Positions 35,564-46,269 of a DNA stretch of 64,000 nt are shown here, in pieces (the stretch's first letter is position 1; each line of letters begins with the position of its first letter). The position numbers and the translations under genes are program-made. The notes below the pieces were generated by a model. That model was not told the DNA's origin. It saw only the letters and a program-made list of their open reading frames with translations, and searched no databases. Origin of the DNA: Kitasatospora albolonga (lineage in GTDB: Bacteria; Actinomycetota; Actinomycetes; Streptomycetales; Streptomycetaceae). Where the stretch lies: positions 5,078,001-5,142,000 of the forward strand of contig CP020563.1 in assembly GCA_002082585.1 (NCBI GenBank), in the 5' to 3' direction.

Positions 35564-35691
35564 TGTGACCGTTATCACCGCTCAGGTGTGATCTGCGATT
35601 TAGGGTCACACGGAGCGCGGGGATAACCTGCCGGATGGACATGCCGCGTACTCGGACACCGTGTACGCCTCCCTAGTGACAGCGCAGTCAC
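35564..35691 (+). promoter_or_regulatory. sucCD control region with CRP-like palindromes
   Basis: TGTGA-CCGTTA-TCACC (35564-35579) differs in one base from the CRP consensus TGTGA-N6-TCACA. A longer pairing TGTGACC/GGTCACA spans 35564-35610, and GTGAC-N6-GTCAC is perfect at 35676-35691. The region lies 70-195 bp before sucC. Streptomyces has a Crp protein, so control by it is plausible but unproven. The stretch 35475-35511 also holds a 15-bp direct repeat with a 22-bp period. Confidence 0.55.
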
Positions 35692-35758
35692 GTTGCCCTT
35701 CGCGGCACGCCCACGCAGAAGAACGAACCGCGATACCACTTAAAAGGGACGGACGCGC

Positions 35759-36940
35759 GTGGACCTGTTCGAGTACCAGGCGAGGGACCTCTTCGCCAAG
35801 CACGGTGTACCGGTGCTGGCCGGTGAAGTCATCGACACGCCTGAGGCAGCCCGCGAGGCGACCGAGAAGCTGGGCGGCAAGTCTGTCGTCAAGGCGCAGG
35901 TGAAGGTCGGCGGCCGCGGCAAGGCCGGTGGCGTCAAGCTGGCCGCCGACGCCGACGAGGCGGTCGCCCGGGCGACCGACATCCTCGGCATGGACATCAA
36001 GGGCCACACGGTCCACAAGGTGATGATCGCCGAGCTGTCCCCGGAGATCGAGGCGGAGTACTACGTCTCGTACCTCCTCGACCGCACCAACCGCACCTTC
36101 CTGGCCATGGCCTCGGTGCAGGGCGGCATGGACATCGAGGAGGTTGCGGAGAAGACCCCCGAGGCCCTCGCGAAGGTCCCGGTCGACTCCAACTCCGGCG
36201 TCGACATCGTCAAGGCCCGCGAGATCGTGGCCCAGGCGAAGTTCCCGGCCGAGGTGGCCGAGAAGGTCGCCGAGGTCCTGGTGACGCTGTGGGACACCTT
36301 CGTCGCCGAGGACGCCCTCCTCGTCGAGGTCAACCCGCTGGTGAAGACCAAGGACGGCCGCATCCTGGCGCTGGACGGCAAGGTCTCGCTCGACGAGAAC
36401 GCCGACTTCCGCCAGCCGGACCACGAGGCGCTCGAGGACAAGGCCGCAGCCGACCCGCTCGAGGCTGCCGCCAAGGCCAAGAACCTCAACTACGTCAAGC
36501 TCGAGGGCGAGGTCGGCATCATCGGAAACGGTGCCGGTCTGGTCATGTCGACCCTGGACGTCGTCGCGTACGCCGGTGAGAACCACGGCAACGTGAAGCC
36601 CGCCAACTTCCTCGACATCGGTGGCGGCGCCTCCGCCGAGGTCATGGCGAACGGCCTGGAGATCATCCTCGGCGACCCGGACGTCAAGTCCGTCTTCGTC
36701 AACGTCTTCGGTGGCATCACCGCCTGTGACGAGGTCGCCAACGGCATCGTGCAGGCGCTCGCGCTGCTCGAGTCCAAGGGCGAGAAGGTCGAGAAGCCGC
36801 TCGTCGTGCGTCTCGACGGCAACAACGCGGAGCTGGGTCGCAAGATCCTCTCCGACGCCAACCACCCGCTCGTGCAGCGCGTGGACACCATGGACGGCGC
36901 GGCCGACAAGGCCGCCGAGCTCGCCGCGGCTGCGAAGTAA
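35759..36940 (+). CDS. sucC: Succinyl-CoA synthetase (ADP-forming) beta subunit
   Basis: SucC is the ATP-grasp nucleotide-binding subunit of the TCA enzyme that makes succinate and ATP from succinyl-CoA. The 393-residue protein starts [16 protein letters not shown] (GTG start) and has [16 protein letters not shown], the EVNPLV block and [14 protein letters not shown] with [11 protein letters not shown]. Length and motifs match the family. It is followed after 21 bp by sucD in the same frame of transcription. Possible CRP-type sites lie upstream. Confidence 0.98.
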   Translation: MDLFEYQARDLFAKHGVPVLAGEVIDTPEAAREATEKLGGKSVVKAQVKVGGRGKAGGVKLAADADEAVARATDILGMDIKGHTVHKVMIAELSPEIEAEYYVSYLLDRTNRTFLAMASVQGGMDIEEVAEKTPEALAKVPVDSNSGVDIVKAREIVAQAKFPAEVAEKVAEVLVTLWDTFVAEDALLVEVNPLVKTKDGRILALDGKVSLDENADFRQPDHEALEDKAAADPLEAAAKAKNLNYVKLEGEVGIIGNGAGLVMSTLDVVAYAGENHGNVKPANFLDIGGGASAEVMANGLEIILGDPDVKSVFVNVFGGITACDEVANGIVQALALLESKGEKVEKPLVVRLDGNNAELGRKILSDANHPLVQRVDTMDGAADKAAELAAAAK

Positions 36941-36961
36941 AGGACGAGGGACTCCAACACC

Positions 36962-37846
36962 ATGGCTATCTTCCTCACCAAGGACAGCAAGGTCATCGTC
37001 CAGGGGATGACCGGCGCGACGGGTATGAAGCACACCAAGCTCATGCTCGGTGACGGCACCAACATCGTCGGCGGAGTGAACCCGCGCAAGGCCGGTACGT
37101 CCGTCGACTTCGACGGCACCGAGGTCCCGGTCTTCGGCTCCGTCAAGGAAGCGATGGAGAAGACGGGCGCGAACGTCTCCGTCCTCTTCGTCCCGCCGGC
37201 CTTCTCCAAGGCCGCCGTCGTCGAGGCGATCGACGCCGAGATCCCGCTCGCGGTCGTCATCACCGAGGGCATCGCGGTTCACGACTCCGCCGCCTTCTGG
37301 GCGTACGCGAACGAGAAGGGCAACAAGACCCGGATCATCGGCCCGAACTGCCCCGGTCTCATCACCCCGGGTCAGTCCAACGCCGGCATCATCCCGGGCG
37401 ACATCACCAAGCCCGGCCGCATCGGTCTCGTGTCCAAGTCCGGCACGCTGACCTACCAGATGATGTACGAGCTCCGGGACATCGGCTTCTCCTCCGCCGT
37501 CGGCATCGGTGGCGACCCGGTCATCGGTACGACGCACATCGACGCCCTCGCGGCGTTCGAGGCCGACCCCGACACCGACCTCATCGTGATGATCGGCGAG
37601 ATCGGCGGCGACGCCGAGGAGCGTGCCGCCGACTTCATCGCGAAGAACGTCACGAAGCCGGTCGTCGGTTACGTCGCGGGCTTCACCGCCCCCGAGGGCA
37701 AGACCATGGGCCACGCGGGCGCCATCGTCTCCGGCTCCTCCGGCACCGCCCAGGCGAAGAAGGAGGCCCTTGAGGCCGCCGGTGTGAAGGTCGGCAAGAC
37801 GCCGACCGAGACCGCCAAGCTGGCGCGCGAGATCCTCGGCGCCTGA
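36962..37846 (+). CDS. sucD: Succinyl-CoA synthetase alpha subunit
   Basis: SucD binds CoA and carries the phospho-histidine. The 294-residue protein has the CoA-binding Rossmann start ([15 protein letters not shown]), the block [12 protein letters not shown] and the phosphorylated histidine in [15 protein letters not shown] (His251). It forms the heterodimer with SucC, whose gene lies 21 bp upstream. A 20-bp perfect terminator stem follows the stop. Confidence 0.98.
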   Translation: MAIFLTKDSKVIVQGMTGATGMKHTKLMLGDGTNIVGGVNPRKAGTSVDFDGTEVPVFGSVKEAMEKTGANVSVLFVPPAFSKAAVVEAIDAEIPLAVVITEGIAVHDSAAFWAYANEKGNKTRIIGPNCPGLITPGQSNAGIIPGDITKPGRIGLVSKSGTLTYQMMYELRDIGFSSAVGIGGDPVIGTTHIDALAAFEADPDTDLIVMIGEIGGDAEERAADFIAKNVTKPVVGYVAGFTAPEGKTMGHAGAIVSGSSGTAQAKKEALEAAGVKVGKTPTETAKLAREILGA

Positions 37847-37869
37847 ACCGGGCAGCCGACCCACGCGTG

Positions 37870-37918
37870 AACGGCGCGGGCCCGCACCCCTGAACGGGGG
37901 GTGCGGGCCCGCGCCGTT
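37870..37918. terminator. Strong terminator after sucD
   Basis: A perfect 20-bp stem (37870-37889 with 37899-37918) with a 9-nt loop separates sucD from the convergent regulator gene. Confidence 0.93.
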
Positions 37919-37928
37919 TGCGTTGCGC

Positions 37929-39179
37929 TCAGGGGATACGCGGCACCAGCCGTTCCGGGCCGTGCGTCAGCTCCTCCCTCAGTGCCTTCTGGAGCTTCAG
38001 GTCCTGCGGGGTGAGCTTCTGCGGACCACCGCGCGGCGGTACGCCCCCGACCCGTTCGGCGGGCGGGACGGGCGGCTCGTAGTGCGTGGGCGCCGTGTGC
38101 AGGGTCAGCGCGGTCGCGCCGATGAGCAGGGCGGCGAAGGCGATGGCGGCCCTGGTCCAGAGCCGCGCCTTGTTCTCGCTGCCGGTGCGCACCGTACGGG
38201 CGGGCGACGGTACGGGGACGTGCTCGGCGCGGGCGAGCGCACCGAGCCGGTCGTGCAGCAGCTCGGACTGCTCGGCGGGCGAGGAGGCGGCGGCCAGTTC
38301 GGGGAACCGTTCGGCGACGGCGGCCCGCGCCACCTCCAGCCGCCCCGCCGCCGCCGGGGTGGACGCCTCCGTCTCGGCCGCGGTCTCCGGCAGGTCCAGC
38401 CCGACCCCGTCGTACAGGAGCAGGGTGCGCCGGTAGGCCGGGGGCAGTTCGAGGAGCGCCTCGAAGAGAGCCCGCCTGGCCGGTTCGGTGGGCGGGGCGT
38501 CGGGGTGCCGGTGGGTGCGGCGCAGCCGGTGCCAGGGGGACATGGCGTACTCGTACGCCGCCGCGCGCACCCAGCCGACCGGGTCCCGGTCCACGGCCAC
38601 CTCGGGCCAGCGGTGCCAGGCCAGTTGGAAGGCCCGCTCGACGGACTCACGGGCCAGACCGCGACGCCCGGTCAGCAGGTAGGTCTGCCGTACGAGGCCG
38701 GGGGCGGCGTGCGCGTACAGCGCGTCGAACGCCTCGGCGGGGGAGAGGCCGGGTTCGGCGGGTTCGGATTCCGGCTCGGGGATCGGTGCCGGGGGCGGGG
38801 CCGGGTTCGGCTCCGGTTTCTGGACCGGTTCCGGTTCGGCCGCGGAGGGCGGGGGAGCGGGCGCAGGTTCGGCCCCGGAAGCCGGGGGAGCGGGCGCAGG
38901 TTCGGCTGCGGAGGCCGGGGGAGCGAGCGCCGGATCGGGTGCGGGCACCGGGGCGGGGGCCGGTTCCGGATCGGGGGCGATGAGCTTGGCGTACAGCGTG
39001 CGCTTGCGTCCGCGCGGGCTCGTGCGCCCCGTCTCCCAGGAGCGCACGGTGGCGCGCGTGACCCCGACGGCCGCCGCCACCTGCTCCTCGCTCAACGACT
39101 TCGCCTCACGCAGTCTGCGGCGCTCCTTGGGGGAGGGCAGCGGCGGTGCGGCGGCCTCATCGGTGGTGCTCCGGGTCAT
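37929..39179 (-). CDS. HTH (XRE) / sigma-region fusion protein with C-terminal membrane span
   Basis: The 416-residue protein joins three parts: an N-terminal helix-turn-helix (EEQVAAAVGVTRATVRSWE, about residues 32-50), a Pro/Ala/Glu-rich linker with direct repeats (about 70-135), and an ECF-sigma-like region (AFDALYAHAAPGLVRQTYLL, then ELPPAYRRTLLLYDGVG resembling region 4). A single hydrophobic segment (WTRAAIAFAALLIGATAL) follows near residue 345. This architecture suggests a membrane-bound regulator whose sigma-like part no longer necessarily acts as a sigma factor. It is divergent from the DUF6350 gene. Confidence 0.8.
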   Translation of the reverse strand: MTRSTTDEAAAPPLPSPKERRRLREAKSLSEEQVAAAVGVTRATVRSWETGRTSPRGRKRTLYAKLIAPDPEPAPAPVPAPDPALAPPASAAEPAPAPPASGAEPAPAPPPSAAEPEPVQKPEPNPAPPPAPIPEPESEPAEPGLSPAEAFDALYAHAAPGLVRQTYLLTGRRGLARESVERAFQLAWHRWPEVAVDRDPVGWVRAAAYEYAMSPWHRLRRTHRHPDAPPTEPARRALFEALLELPPAYRRTLLLYDGVGLDLPETAAETEASTPAAAGRLEVARAAVAERFPELAAASSPAEQSELLHDRLGALARAEHVPVPSPARTVRTGSENKARLWTRAAIAFAALLIGATALTLHTAPTHYEPPVPPAERVGGVPPRGGPQKLTPQDLKLQKALREELTHGPERLVPRIP

Positions 39180-39209
39180 GGACGACCCCCGGCAGCGCTG
39201 CACTGGGAG

Positions 39210-39287
39210 AAAAAGTACATAAACGTATATTGGGCGACACGTCGGCTGTTCGCGCGTTACGCGATATAAGCGCGTGTCGTTGGGAGC
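39210..39287. promoter_or_regulatory. AT-rich divergent promoter region
   Basis: Between the divergent genes lies an unusually AT-rich stretch with ACGTATATTGGG and a similar GCGATATAAGCG 33 bp on. CGACACG (39235-39241) and CGTGTCG (39273-39279) form a 7-bp inverted repeat around the second AT block. It probably holds both promoters and an operator. Confidence 0.55.
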
Positions 39288-41198
39288 ATGAGCCGCGTGA
39301 CCCAAATGACCGAACGCGGCCCGATGTTGCCGACCGAACGGACCAGGACCCTCGCCCTGGCCTCCGCCTTCGTGCGGGGCGGAGTGGCCGCCGGGCTCGG
39401 TCTCGGGGCGATGGCCGTGCTGGTGACGGTGTTGTGGATCAGCTCGCCCCACCCCGACAGCGGCCCCGGCGGCGCCCTGCGCGCGGCGGCCGGGCTCTGG
39501 CTCCTCGCGCACGGCGCCGGACTCGTCCGGCCCGACACCCTCAGCGGGGCCCCGGCTCCGGTCGGCGTGGTGCCGCTGCTCCTCGTGGCGGGCCCCGTCT
39601 GGCTCGCGCACCGGGCGGCGCGGGACGCGGCGGAGCCGGAGGAGGGGCGGCCGAGGCCCTCGCAGGCCGGGGCGTTCTGCGCGGTGACGGCGGGATACCT
39701 GCTGGTCGCGGCGGGGGCGGCGGCCCATGCGCGGGGCGGGCCGCTGCGCGTGGTCCCGGAGACGCTGGCGTTCCCGGTGGCGCTGGTGGTGGCGGGCGCG
39801 GCGGCGGCCGGGGTGTGGACGGCGGCCGGGCGCCCGTTCGGGCCGCTGCCGTCCTGGTCGCCCCTGGTCCTTCAGGAGGCCGTCGCCCGGACCCTCGTAC
39901 GCGACCGGGCCGAGGCCGCGTGCCGGGCGGCGGCGGTGGGGGTGATGGTGCTGCTCGGGGGCGGTGCGCTGCTGGTCGCGGTGGCCCTGGGCCGGAACGC
40001 GGAGGTGGCGCAGGACTCCTTCCTGGCGCTCGCGGGCGACTGGCCGGGGCGGTTCGCCGTGCTCCTCCTCGCGGTGTCGCTCGTGCCGAACGCCGCGCTG
40101 TGGGGCGCTGCGTACGGGCTCGGGCCCGGCTTCGCGCTCGGTACGGGGGCCACGGCCACGCCCCTCGGCCTCGCCGGGGACCCCGCCGTGCCCCTTTTCC
40201 CGCTGCTGGCGGCGGTACCGGCCGAGGGTCCGGGGACCCCGCTGAACGGGGCGGTGCTCGCGGTGCCGGTCGTGGCCGCGCTGGCCGTCGCCCGGTGCAC
40301 CGTACGCAGGGCGGCCCCCGCCGACGCCCCTCGCGCGTCCGCCTGGAGCCCGCGCGAGACGGCGCTGGTCACCGCTCTCGCCGCCCTGGGGTGCGGTGCG
40401 GTCACCGCCCTGCTCACGGCGGCTGCGGGCGGCCCGCTGGGAACGGGGGCGCTCAGCGCGTTCGGGCCCGTGTGGTGGCTGGCGGGCCCGGCCGCGCTGG
40501 CCTGGACGGCCGTCATCGGCGTACCGGCGGCCCTGCTCCTCCGGCTGTGGCGCCTGCGCGAACCGGGGTGGGCCTGGCGCAGGGACGTACCGGAGACAAC
40601 CGGGGAAGAGGCGGCCCCCGCCGACGGCACGGCACCCGCAGGCCGTGCCGTCCCCGCAGACCGCACGGCACCCGCAGGCCGCACAGCCCCCGCCGAGCGG
40701 GCAGTGCCCGCCGGTCGGACAGTCCCCGCCGAGCGGGAGCCGAAGCCCGAGGCGGGCCGTGAGCCGGGTCCCGGGCCGGACGGCGAGGCGACGGCCCCCG
40801 CCGGGGTCCGCCGCTGGTGGGCACCGTGGCGCAGGCGCGGACGGACCCCGGGCGACGGGTCGGCGGCGGAGAGCCCGGCCGTGTCGGCGGCGGCCGAGGG
40901 GGCGGCGACCGGTGGAACGGCCCCCGAAGGCGGTATGCCCGGCGACGGCGCGGGCCTGGAACCGTACGACTTCCTGCCGACCGACCCCTGGCACGAGAAC
41001 GACGCGAGGGAGGCCCGGTGGGCCTCCCTCAAGCAGCGCTCCGGCGGGCTGATGGCCGACTTCCCCGCCCGCCTCCCGACCGCCCTGCACGGCGATCGGA
41101 CCGACGGCACGGACCGTACGGACGACACCGACCGTACCGACCACGCTGACCGTGCCGACCGCGCTGACCGCAGCGGCGGTCCGGGCGCTACTCCTTGA
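39288..41198 (+). CDS. DUF6350-type polytopic membrane protein
   Basis: The 636-residue protein begins with a cytoplasmic stretch and then about ten hydrophobic segments up to residue 430, the pattern I recall as DUF6350 next to purN in Streptomyces. The C-terminal 200 residues are hydrophilic and low in complexity, with [24 protein letters not shown] repeats and a terminal Thr-Asp-Arg run. Transport or envelope function is possible, but no motif proves it. ATG 39288 follows TGGGA. Its 3' end overlaps the convergent gene by 11 bp. Confidence 0.78.
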   Translation: MSRVTQMTERGPMLPTERTRTLALASAFVRGGVAAGLGLGAMAVLVTVLWISSPHPDSGPGGALRAAAGLWLLAHGAGLVRPDTLSGAPAPVGVVPLLLVAGPVWLAHRAARDAAEPEEGRPRPSQAGAFCAVTAGYLLVAAGAAAHARGGPLRVVPETLAFPVALVVAGAAAAGVWTAAGRPFGPLPSWSPLVLQEAVARTLVRDRAEAACRAAAVGVMVLLGGGALLVAVALGRNAEVAQDSFLALAGDWPGRFAVLLLAVSLVPNAALWGAAYGLGPGFALGTGATATPLGLAGDPAVPLFPLLAAVPAEGPGTPLNGAVLAVPVVAALAVARCTVRRAAPADAPRASAWSPRETALVTALAALGCGAVTALLTAAAGGPLGTGALSAFGPVWWLAGPAALAWTAVIGVPAALLLRLWRLREPGWAWRRDVPETTGEEAAPADGTAPAGRAVPADRTAPAGRTAPAERAVPAGRTVPAEREPKPEAGREPGPGPDGEATAPAGVRRWWAPWRRRGRTPGDGSAAESPAVSAAAEGAATGGTAPEGGMPGDGAGLEPYDFLPTDPWHENDAREARWASLKQRSGGLMADFPARLPTALHGDRTDGTDRTDDTDRTDHADRADRADRSGGPGATP

Positions 41199-42096
41199 CG
41201 CCGAAGAGCGGTTGCAGCGGCTTCGGCAGCTGGTCGTTGCAGGCCACCGTGCCGACCTTGGTCAGGGAGTCGTTCACGCAGGTGTAGTAGTCGCGGTAGA
41301 CGAGCTGCACGGTGAACGTCGTGATCACGATGACCAGGGCGAGCAGGGCGGTCACCAGACCGCTGATCGCCGCCGTGGTCTGGGGTCGGCTGCCGTTCTG
41401 CGAGCCGGAGCCGGAGCCGGAGCCCGCGGTCACGGGCGAGGCGCCGCCGGTACCCGCGGCCGGGGCACTCCCGCCGCCGACCGCCGTACGGTCCGCCGCC
41501 GACGGGCTCCTGGGCCCGGCCCGCAGAGAGCTGACGGCCCAGTACACGGAGAGCGCGCCCAGAAGCAGGGCGATCTCCGAGAACTCGAAGAGGGCGAAGA
41601 AGACGGACCACATACCGCCGAGCAGTGCGTAGCGGGCGCGCCGCTGGGTGGGGTCGGTGGGGTCCCAGCGCGGCCCGGACGCCCCGCCGTCGCCGCCCGG
41701 TCCGTTCCCGCTGGAGCGACCGCCGAAGCCGCCGTTGCCCCGGCCCGGCTGCTTGTTGCTCCACTGGCTGCCCCAGGAGGAGCGGCCCCCGGACCCCTCG
41801 CCGGAACCGGAACCCGACCCCTCACCGGAGTCCGGGCCGGAGTCCGGGCCCGAGGGGTGGCGCGGCTGCCACGGCTGGTCGGGCCGGTCGGCGGGCGGCG
41901 CGGCGAACGGATTGTCGTCGGCCGGCTTCGCGGGGGCGTCGGGCGTGGAAGAGGGCGATACGGAATCGGGGGAGCCGGACGCGGGCGAGGAGCCCGGGGA
42001 GGAGTCCGGCGAAGAGGACTGGCGCTCCCGCATCAGCAGAGCGGCCCGCGCGGGCAACGGGAGGCGGAAGGCGGTGCGACGGCGTCGGTCCGGCAT
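41188..42096 (-). CDS. Membrane protein with Ser/Gly-rich N-terminus
   Basis: The 302-residue protein has a long disordered N-terminus rich in Ser, Pro, Gly and Asp (residues 25-145, including a SGSGEGSG run), then three or four hydrophobic segments (around 155-175, 180-195 and 238-262) and a short soluble tail with two cysteines ([18 protein letters not shown]). I do not recognise the family. It is convergent with the DUF6350 gene and diverges from purN, a conserved arrangement in Streptomyces as I recall it. Confidence 0.75.
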   Translation of the reverse strand: MPDRRRRTAFRLPLPARAALLMRERQSSSPDSSPGSSPASGSPDSVSPSSTPDAPAKPADDNPFAAPPADRPDQPWQPRHPSGPDSGPDSGEGSGSGSGEGSGGRSSWGSQWSNKQPGRGNGGFGGRSSGNGPGGDGGASGPRWDPTDPTQRRARYALLGGMWSVFFALFEFSEIALLLGALSVYWAVSSLRAGPRSPSAADRTAVGGGSAPAAGTGGASPVTAGSGSGSGSQNGSRPQTTAAISGLVTALLALVIVITTFTVQLVYRDYYTCVNDSLTKVGTVACNDQLPKPLQPLFGVKE

Positions 42097-42232
42097 GTGG
42101 TGAACGTCTTCCCCATCTCGTCATGTCCGTCCGAAGGACGGTTCGTCCGCCCGGCGGACGGCTCGCTGTCCCCTGACGCTACCTGTCGGCCCGGCCCCCG
42201 TCCCGTGGGGGCCGCCCGGTGTGCCGGTATCG

Positions 42233-42300
42233 TTGCTGACGGTCGGCCCGTTCGTAGGGTTCCCCGTATCGGGCGAAGCGATTCTTTCGTACGACCCTAC
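42233..42300 (+). promoter_or_regulatory. purNH promoter and leader hairpin
   Basis: TTGCTG (42233-42238) and TAGGGT (42255-42260) are 16 bp apart, close to the housekeeping sigma consensus. GTAGGGT (42254-42260) can pair with ACCCTAC (42294-42300), so the -10 box is itself part of an inverted repeat. The purN start is about 90 nt downstream. Confidence 0.6.
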
Positions 42301-42357
42301 AAAAAGCGTGCCGCACCTGCGTCACCCTGCGGCCATCACGTGAGAAAGGGCCCCGAC

Positions 42358-43014
42358 GTGGCCTCCCCGCCCCCCTCCGCCGTTCCCGCCCGGCTGGTCG
42401 TGCTGGTCTCCGGCTCCGGCACGAACCTCCAGGCCCTGCTCGACGCCATCGGCGACGACCCGGCGGCGTACGGGGCCCAGGTCGTCGCCGTCGGCGCGGA
42501 CCGGGACGGGACCGGCGGGGCGGAGCGGGCCGAGCGGGCCGGAATCCCCACGTTCGTGTGCAAGCTCAAGGACCACGCGACGCGGGCCGGGTGGGACGAG
42601 GCGCTCACCGCCGCCGTGGCCGAGCACCGCCCGGACCTCGTCGTCTCCGCCGGTTTCATGAAGATCGTGGGCCCGGCGTTCCTCGCCGCCTTCGGCGGCC
42701 GGACCGTCAACACCCACCCCGCCCTGCTGCCCAGCTTCCCCGGCGCCCATGGAGTGCGTGACGCGCTCGCGTACGGCGTCAAGGTCACGGGCTGCACCGT
42801 CCACTTCGTCGACGACGGTGTCGACACCGGTCCGATCATCGCGCAGGGCGTGGTCGAGGTGACCGAGGAGGACACCCCGGAGGGCGAAGCCGCCCTCCAC
42901 GAACGCATCAAGGAAGTCGAGCGCTCGCTGCTCGTCGAGGCCGTGGGGCGGATCGCCCGTGACGGCCATCGCATTGAGGGACGAAAGGTTCATCTCGGTC
43001 ATGTCGGTGAATAA
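42358..43014 (+). CDS. purN: Phosphoribosylglycinamide formyltransferase (GAR transformylase)
   Basis: PurN adds a formyl group from 10-formyl-THF to GAR in purine synthesis. The 218-residue protein has [18 protein letters not shown] at the N-terminus, [13 protein letters not shown], the catalytic Asn-His in [13 protein letters not shown] and the Asp in [16 protein letters not shown] 42358 follows GAGAAAGGG. Its stop lies 14 bp inside purH, so the pair is coupled. The leader contains a possible housekeeping promoter and an inverted repeat. Confidence 0.97.
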   Translation: MASPPPSAVPARLVVLVSGSGTNLQALLDAIGDDPAAYGAQVVAVGADRDGTGGAERAERAGIPTFVCKLKDHATRAGWDEALTAAVAEHRPDLVVSAGFMKIVGPAFLAAFGGRTVNTHPALLPSFPGAHGVRDALAYGVKVTGCTVHFVDDGVDTGPIIAQGVVEVTEEDTPEGEAALHERIKEVERSLLVEAVGRIARDGHRIEGRKVHLGHVGE

Positions 43015-44554
43015 GCCCATCCGCCGCGCCCTGGTCAGTGTCTACGACAAGACGGGGCTCGAAGACCTCGCCCGCGGTCTCCACGAGGCGGGCGTCGAAC
43101 TCGTCTCCACCGGCTCCACCGCCGGGAAGATCGCCGCCGCCGGAGTGCCGGTCACCAAGGTCGAGGAGCTCACCGGCTTCCCCGAGTGCCTGGACGGCCG
43201 CGTCAAGACGCTGCACCCCCGCGTCCACGCCGGCATCCTCGCCGACCTGCGCCTGGACGCCCACCGCGAGCAGCTGGCCGAGCTGGGCGTCGAGCCCTTC
43301 GACCTGGTCGTCGTGAACCTCTACCCGTTCAAGGAGACCGTCGCCTCGGGCGCCTCCGACGACGAGTGCGTGGAGCAGATCGACATCGGCGGCCCCTCCA
43401 TGGTCCGCGCCGCCGCCAAGAATCACCCCTCCGTCGCCGTGGTGACCAGCCCCGAGCGGTACGCGGACGTCCTCGCCGCCGTCAAGGCGGGCGGCTTCGA
43501 CCTCACCGCCCGCAAGCGGCTGGCCGCCGAGGCGTTCCAGCACACCGCCGCCTACGACGTGGCCGTGGCCTCCTGGTTCGTGGACGGCTACGCGCCCGCC
43601 GACGACTCGGGCCTCCCCGAGTTCCTGGGCGACGCCCTCACCCGTAAGAGCGTCCTGCGCTACGGCGAGAACCCGCACCAGCCCGCCGCCCTGTACACCT
43701 CGGGCACCGGCGGTCTGGCCGAGGCGGAGCAGCTGCACGGCAAGGAGATGTCGTACAACAACTACACGGACACCGACGCCGCGCGCCGGGCCGCGTACGA
43801 CCACACCGAGCCGTGCGTCGCGATCATCAAGCACGCCAACCCGTGCGGCATCGCCATCGGTGACGATGTCGCCGAGGCGCACCGCAAGGCCCACGCCTGC
43901 GACCCGCTCTCGGCGTTCGGCGGGGTCATCGCCGTCAACCGCCCGGTGACGGTCGAGCTGGCCGAGCAGGTCGCGGAGATCTTCACCGAGGTCATCGTCG
44001 CCCCGGCCTACGAGGACGGCGCGGTCGAGGTGCTCGCCCGCAAGAAGAACATCCGCGTGCTGCGCGCCCCCGGGGTCCCGGCCACCACGGTCGAGGTCAA
44101 GAACATCGACGGCGGCGCGCTGCTCCAGGTCACCGACCGTCTCCAGGCCGAGGGCGACGACCCGGCCAACTGGACGCTGGCGACCGGCGAGGCGCTCTCC
44201 GAGGCCGAGCTGAAGGAGCTGGCCTTCGCCTGGCGGGCCTCCCGCGCGGTCAAGTCCAACGCGATCCTGCTCGCCAAGGACGGCGCCTCGGTCGGCGTCG
44301 GCATGGGCCAGGTCAACCGGGTCGACTCCGCGAAGCTCGCCGTCGAGCGGGCGGGCGCGGAGCGGGCGGCCGGCGCGTACGCCGCCTCCGACGCGTTCTT
44401 CCCGTTCCCCGACGGCCTGGAGATCCTCACCGCCGCCGGTATCAAGGCGGTCGCCCAGCCCGGCGGCTCGGTCCGTGATGAGCAGGTGATCGAGGCCGCG
44501 AAGAAGGCGGGCGTCACGATGTACTTCACCGGGACGCGCCACTTCTTCCACTGA
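43001..44554 (+). CDS. purH: Bifunctional AICAR formyltransferase / IMP cyclohydrolase
   Basis: PurH carries out the last two steps to IMP. The 517-residue protein starts ATG 43001 with [13 protein letters not shown]; the cyclohydrolase part shows [17 protein letters not shown] and [15 protein letters not shown], and the transformylase part shows [32 protein letters not shown] and the [10 protein letters not shown] end block. It overlaps purN by 14 bp. A 16-bp terminator stem follows, so purN-purH is a two-gene operon. Confidence 0.98.
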   Translation: MSVNKPIRRALVSVYDKTGLEDLARGLHEAGVELVSTGSTAGKIAAAGVPVTKVEELTGFPECLDGRVKTLHPRVHAGILADLRLDAHREQLAELGVEPFDLVVVNLYPFKETVASGASDDECVEQIDIGGPSMVRAAAKNHPSVAVVTSPERYADVLAAVKAGGFDLTARKRLAAEAFQHTAAYDVAVASWFVDGYAPADDSGLPEFLGDALTRKSVLRYGENPHQPAALYTSGTGGLAEAEQLHGKEMSYNNYTDTDAARRAAYDHTEPCVAIIKHANPCGIAIGDDVAEAHRKAHACDPLSAFGGVIAVNRPVTVELAEQVAEIFTEVIVAPAYEDGAVEVLARKKNIRVLRAPGVPATTVEVKNIDGGALLQVTDRLQAEGDDPANWTLATGEALSEAELKELAFAWRASRAVKSNAILLAKDGASVGVGMGQVNRVDSAKLAVERAGAERAAGAYAASDAFFPFPDGLEILTAAGIKAVAQPGGSVRDEQVIEAAKKAGVTMYFTGTRHFFH

Positions 44555-44570
44555 CCGGCACCCGTACGCT

Positions 44571-44607
44571 CCGAGGCCGCACCCGTTCCGTACGGGTGCG
44601 GCCTCGG
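44571..44607 (+). terminator. Terminator after purH
   Basis: A perfect 16-bp stem (44571-44586 with 44592-44607) and a 5-nt loop lie 16 bp after the purH stop. Confidence 0.9.
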
Positions 44608-44733
44608 CCGTGTCCGTGACCTCTGCCGTGTCCGTCGTACGGAATCGTCTCGCCGCTCTGTTCTAATGAACGGCCGTGTCCGATGAGCGGCCGTATCCGA
44701 AGAAGAGCAGGAATCCCAGCGGGAGCAGTCACC

Positions 44734-46269
44734 GTGCTTGAGCTGAACAAGAGTGGAACGGACCGTTCGGAGCCGGGACGGCTGCCCGCCCAGGGAGCCG
44801 GGCCGGACGCCCGCCCGGCGGACGGCTCCCCGGGCACGGGCGCCGCCGCCGCTCCCGAACGCGTACCCCTGCGGCCGTATCTGATCGTCGGCGCGATCCT
44901 GTGCGGGCTCTACTTCCTCTACTCCTACCTCCAGTACGCCCGCTTCGGCTCGCCCTCCTGGGACCTCGGGATCTTCGAGCAGGAGGTCCGGGCGTACGCG
45001 AACTTCCAGGCGCCGATCGTCGACATCAAGGGCCCCGGCTATCTGATCCTGGGCGACCACTTCTCCCCGATCGTCGCGCTGCTGGCCCCGCTCTACTGGA
45101 TCTGGCCCTCGGCCGAGGCACTCCTCTTCGCCCAGGCCGCGTTCTTCGCGCTGGGCGCGGTCATCGTCGGCCGCACCACGCAGCAGCTCCTCGGCGGCCG
45201 CTCCGGGCTCTGCGCCACCGTCGCGTACGGACTCTCCTGGGGCATCCAGGAAGCGGTGAAGTCCGACTTCCACGAGATCGCCTTCGCCGTCCCGCTGCTG
45301 GCCCTCGTCTGCCGCGCGCTGCTCCTGAAGCGGTGGACGGCCGCCGTCCTCTGGTCGCTGCCACTGGTCCTGGTCAAGGAGGACCTCGGCGCGACCGTCG
45401 CCGTCGTCGGCTTCCTGCTCTTCGTGTACGGGCGCCGCCTCCAGGGCGCGCTGCTCGCCGCGTTCGGGGTGGCCGCCTTCGTGGTCACCCTCGTCGTCCT
45501 CATCCCGGCGGCCAGCAGCGCTGGGACGTACGACTACTGGCAGAAGATCGAGAAGAACGGCGAGCAGGACGTCTCGATGCTGGACTCGGTACTCGGCGTC
45601 CTGAACTCCTCCGTCAAGATCGAGATGCTGGTCTTCCTGATCGGCATCACCGCGTTCATGGCGCTGCGGTCGCCCCTGACGCTGCTCATCGTCCCCACGC
45701 TCGGCTGGCGGCTGCTCTCCCAGGACAGCAACCACTGGGGGATGGTCTGGCACTACAGCGCGATCCTGATGCCGGTCCTCTTCCTGGCGATGGCCGACGG
45801 CGTCCGCCGCAGCCGCGACTCGCACCGCCCCTGGCTCGCCTCGTACGCGAAGGCCGCCGTCCCCGTCGCCGTGGCCATCGCCGTCGCGATGACCCAGCAC
45901 CTGCCGCTGCGCGACCTGCTGCGCCCGGAGACCTACCGCACCGACGACGCCCGCATCCAGGCGGCCCGGGCGGCGCTGGACGCCATCCCGGTCGGCTCAC
46001 GCGTCGAGACGGACATCACGCTCATGGCGCACCTCACCTCCGACCGGACCGTCTACTGGATCGGCGGCGCCCCGGGCACGGCGCCCGACATCGTCGCCAT
46101 CAACATGGACTTCGGCTGGGCACGGCCGATCCAGGACCCGGTGGCGTACGCCCAGCAGCTCCACCCCGAGGCGCGCTACCGGCTCAAGCAGCGGAGCGGC
46201 AGCTTCGTGGTGATGGAACGGACGACACCGGAGCCCGAAACGGCCGAAGGCCGTGACGCCCGCGGTTGA
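44734..46269 (+). CDS. DUF2079-family polytopic membrane protein
   Basis: The 511-residue protein has many membrane segments and the family marker near its start, FGSPSWDLGIFEQEVRAYAN, followed by GDHFSPIVALLAPLYWIWPS; this is the DUF2079 pattern, related to GT-C-type glycosyltransferase folds. The acidic Asp in WDLGIFEQ and in GDHFSP would correspond to the catalytic/lipid-binding loop, but activity is unknown. GTG 44734 is preferred to ATG 44683 because GGGAGCAG precedes it. Its stop lies inside a long hairpin. Confidence 0.83.
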   Translation: MLELNKSGTDRSEPGRLPAQGAGPDARPADGSPGTGAAAAPERVPLRPYLIVGAILCGLYFLYSYLQYARFGSPSWDLGIFEQEVRAYANFQAPIVDIKGPGYLILGDHFSPIVALLAPLYWIWPSAEALLFAQAAFFALGAVIVGRTTQQLLGGRSGLCATVAYGLSWGIQEAVKSDFHEIAFAVPLLALVCRALLLKRWTAAVLWSLPLVLVKEDLGATVAVVGFLLFVYGRRLQGALLAAFGVAAFVVTLVVLIPAASSAGTYDYWQKIEKNGEQDVSMLDSVLGVLNSSVKIEMLVFLIGITAFMALRSPLTLLIVPTLGWRLLSQDSNHWGMVWHYSAILMPVLFLAMADGVRRSRDSHRPWLASYAKAAVPVAVAIAVAMTQHLPLRDLLRPETYRTDDARIQAARAALDAIPVGSRVETDITLMAHLTSDRTVYWIGGAPGTAPDIVAINMDFGWARPIQDPVAYAQQLHPEARYRLKQRSGSFVVMERTTPEPETAEGRDARG

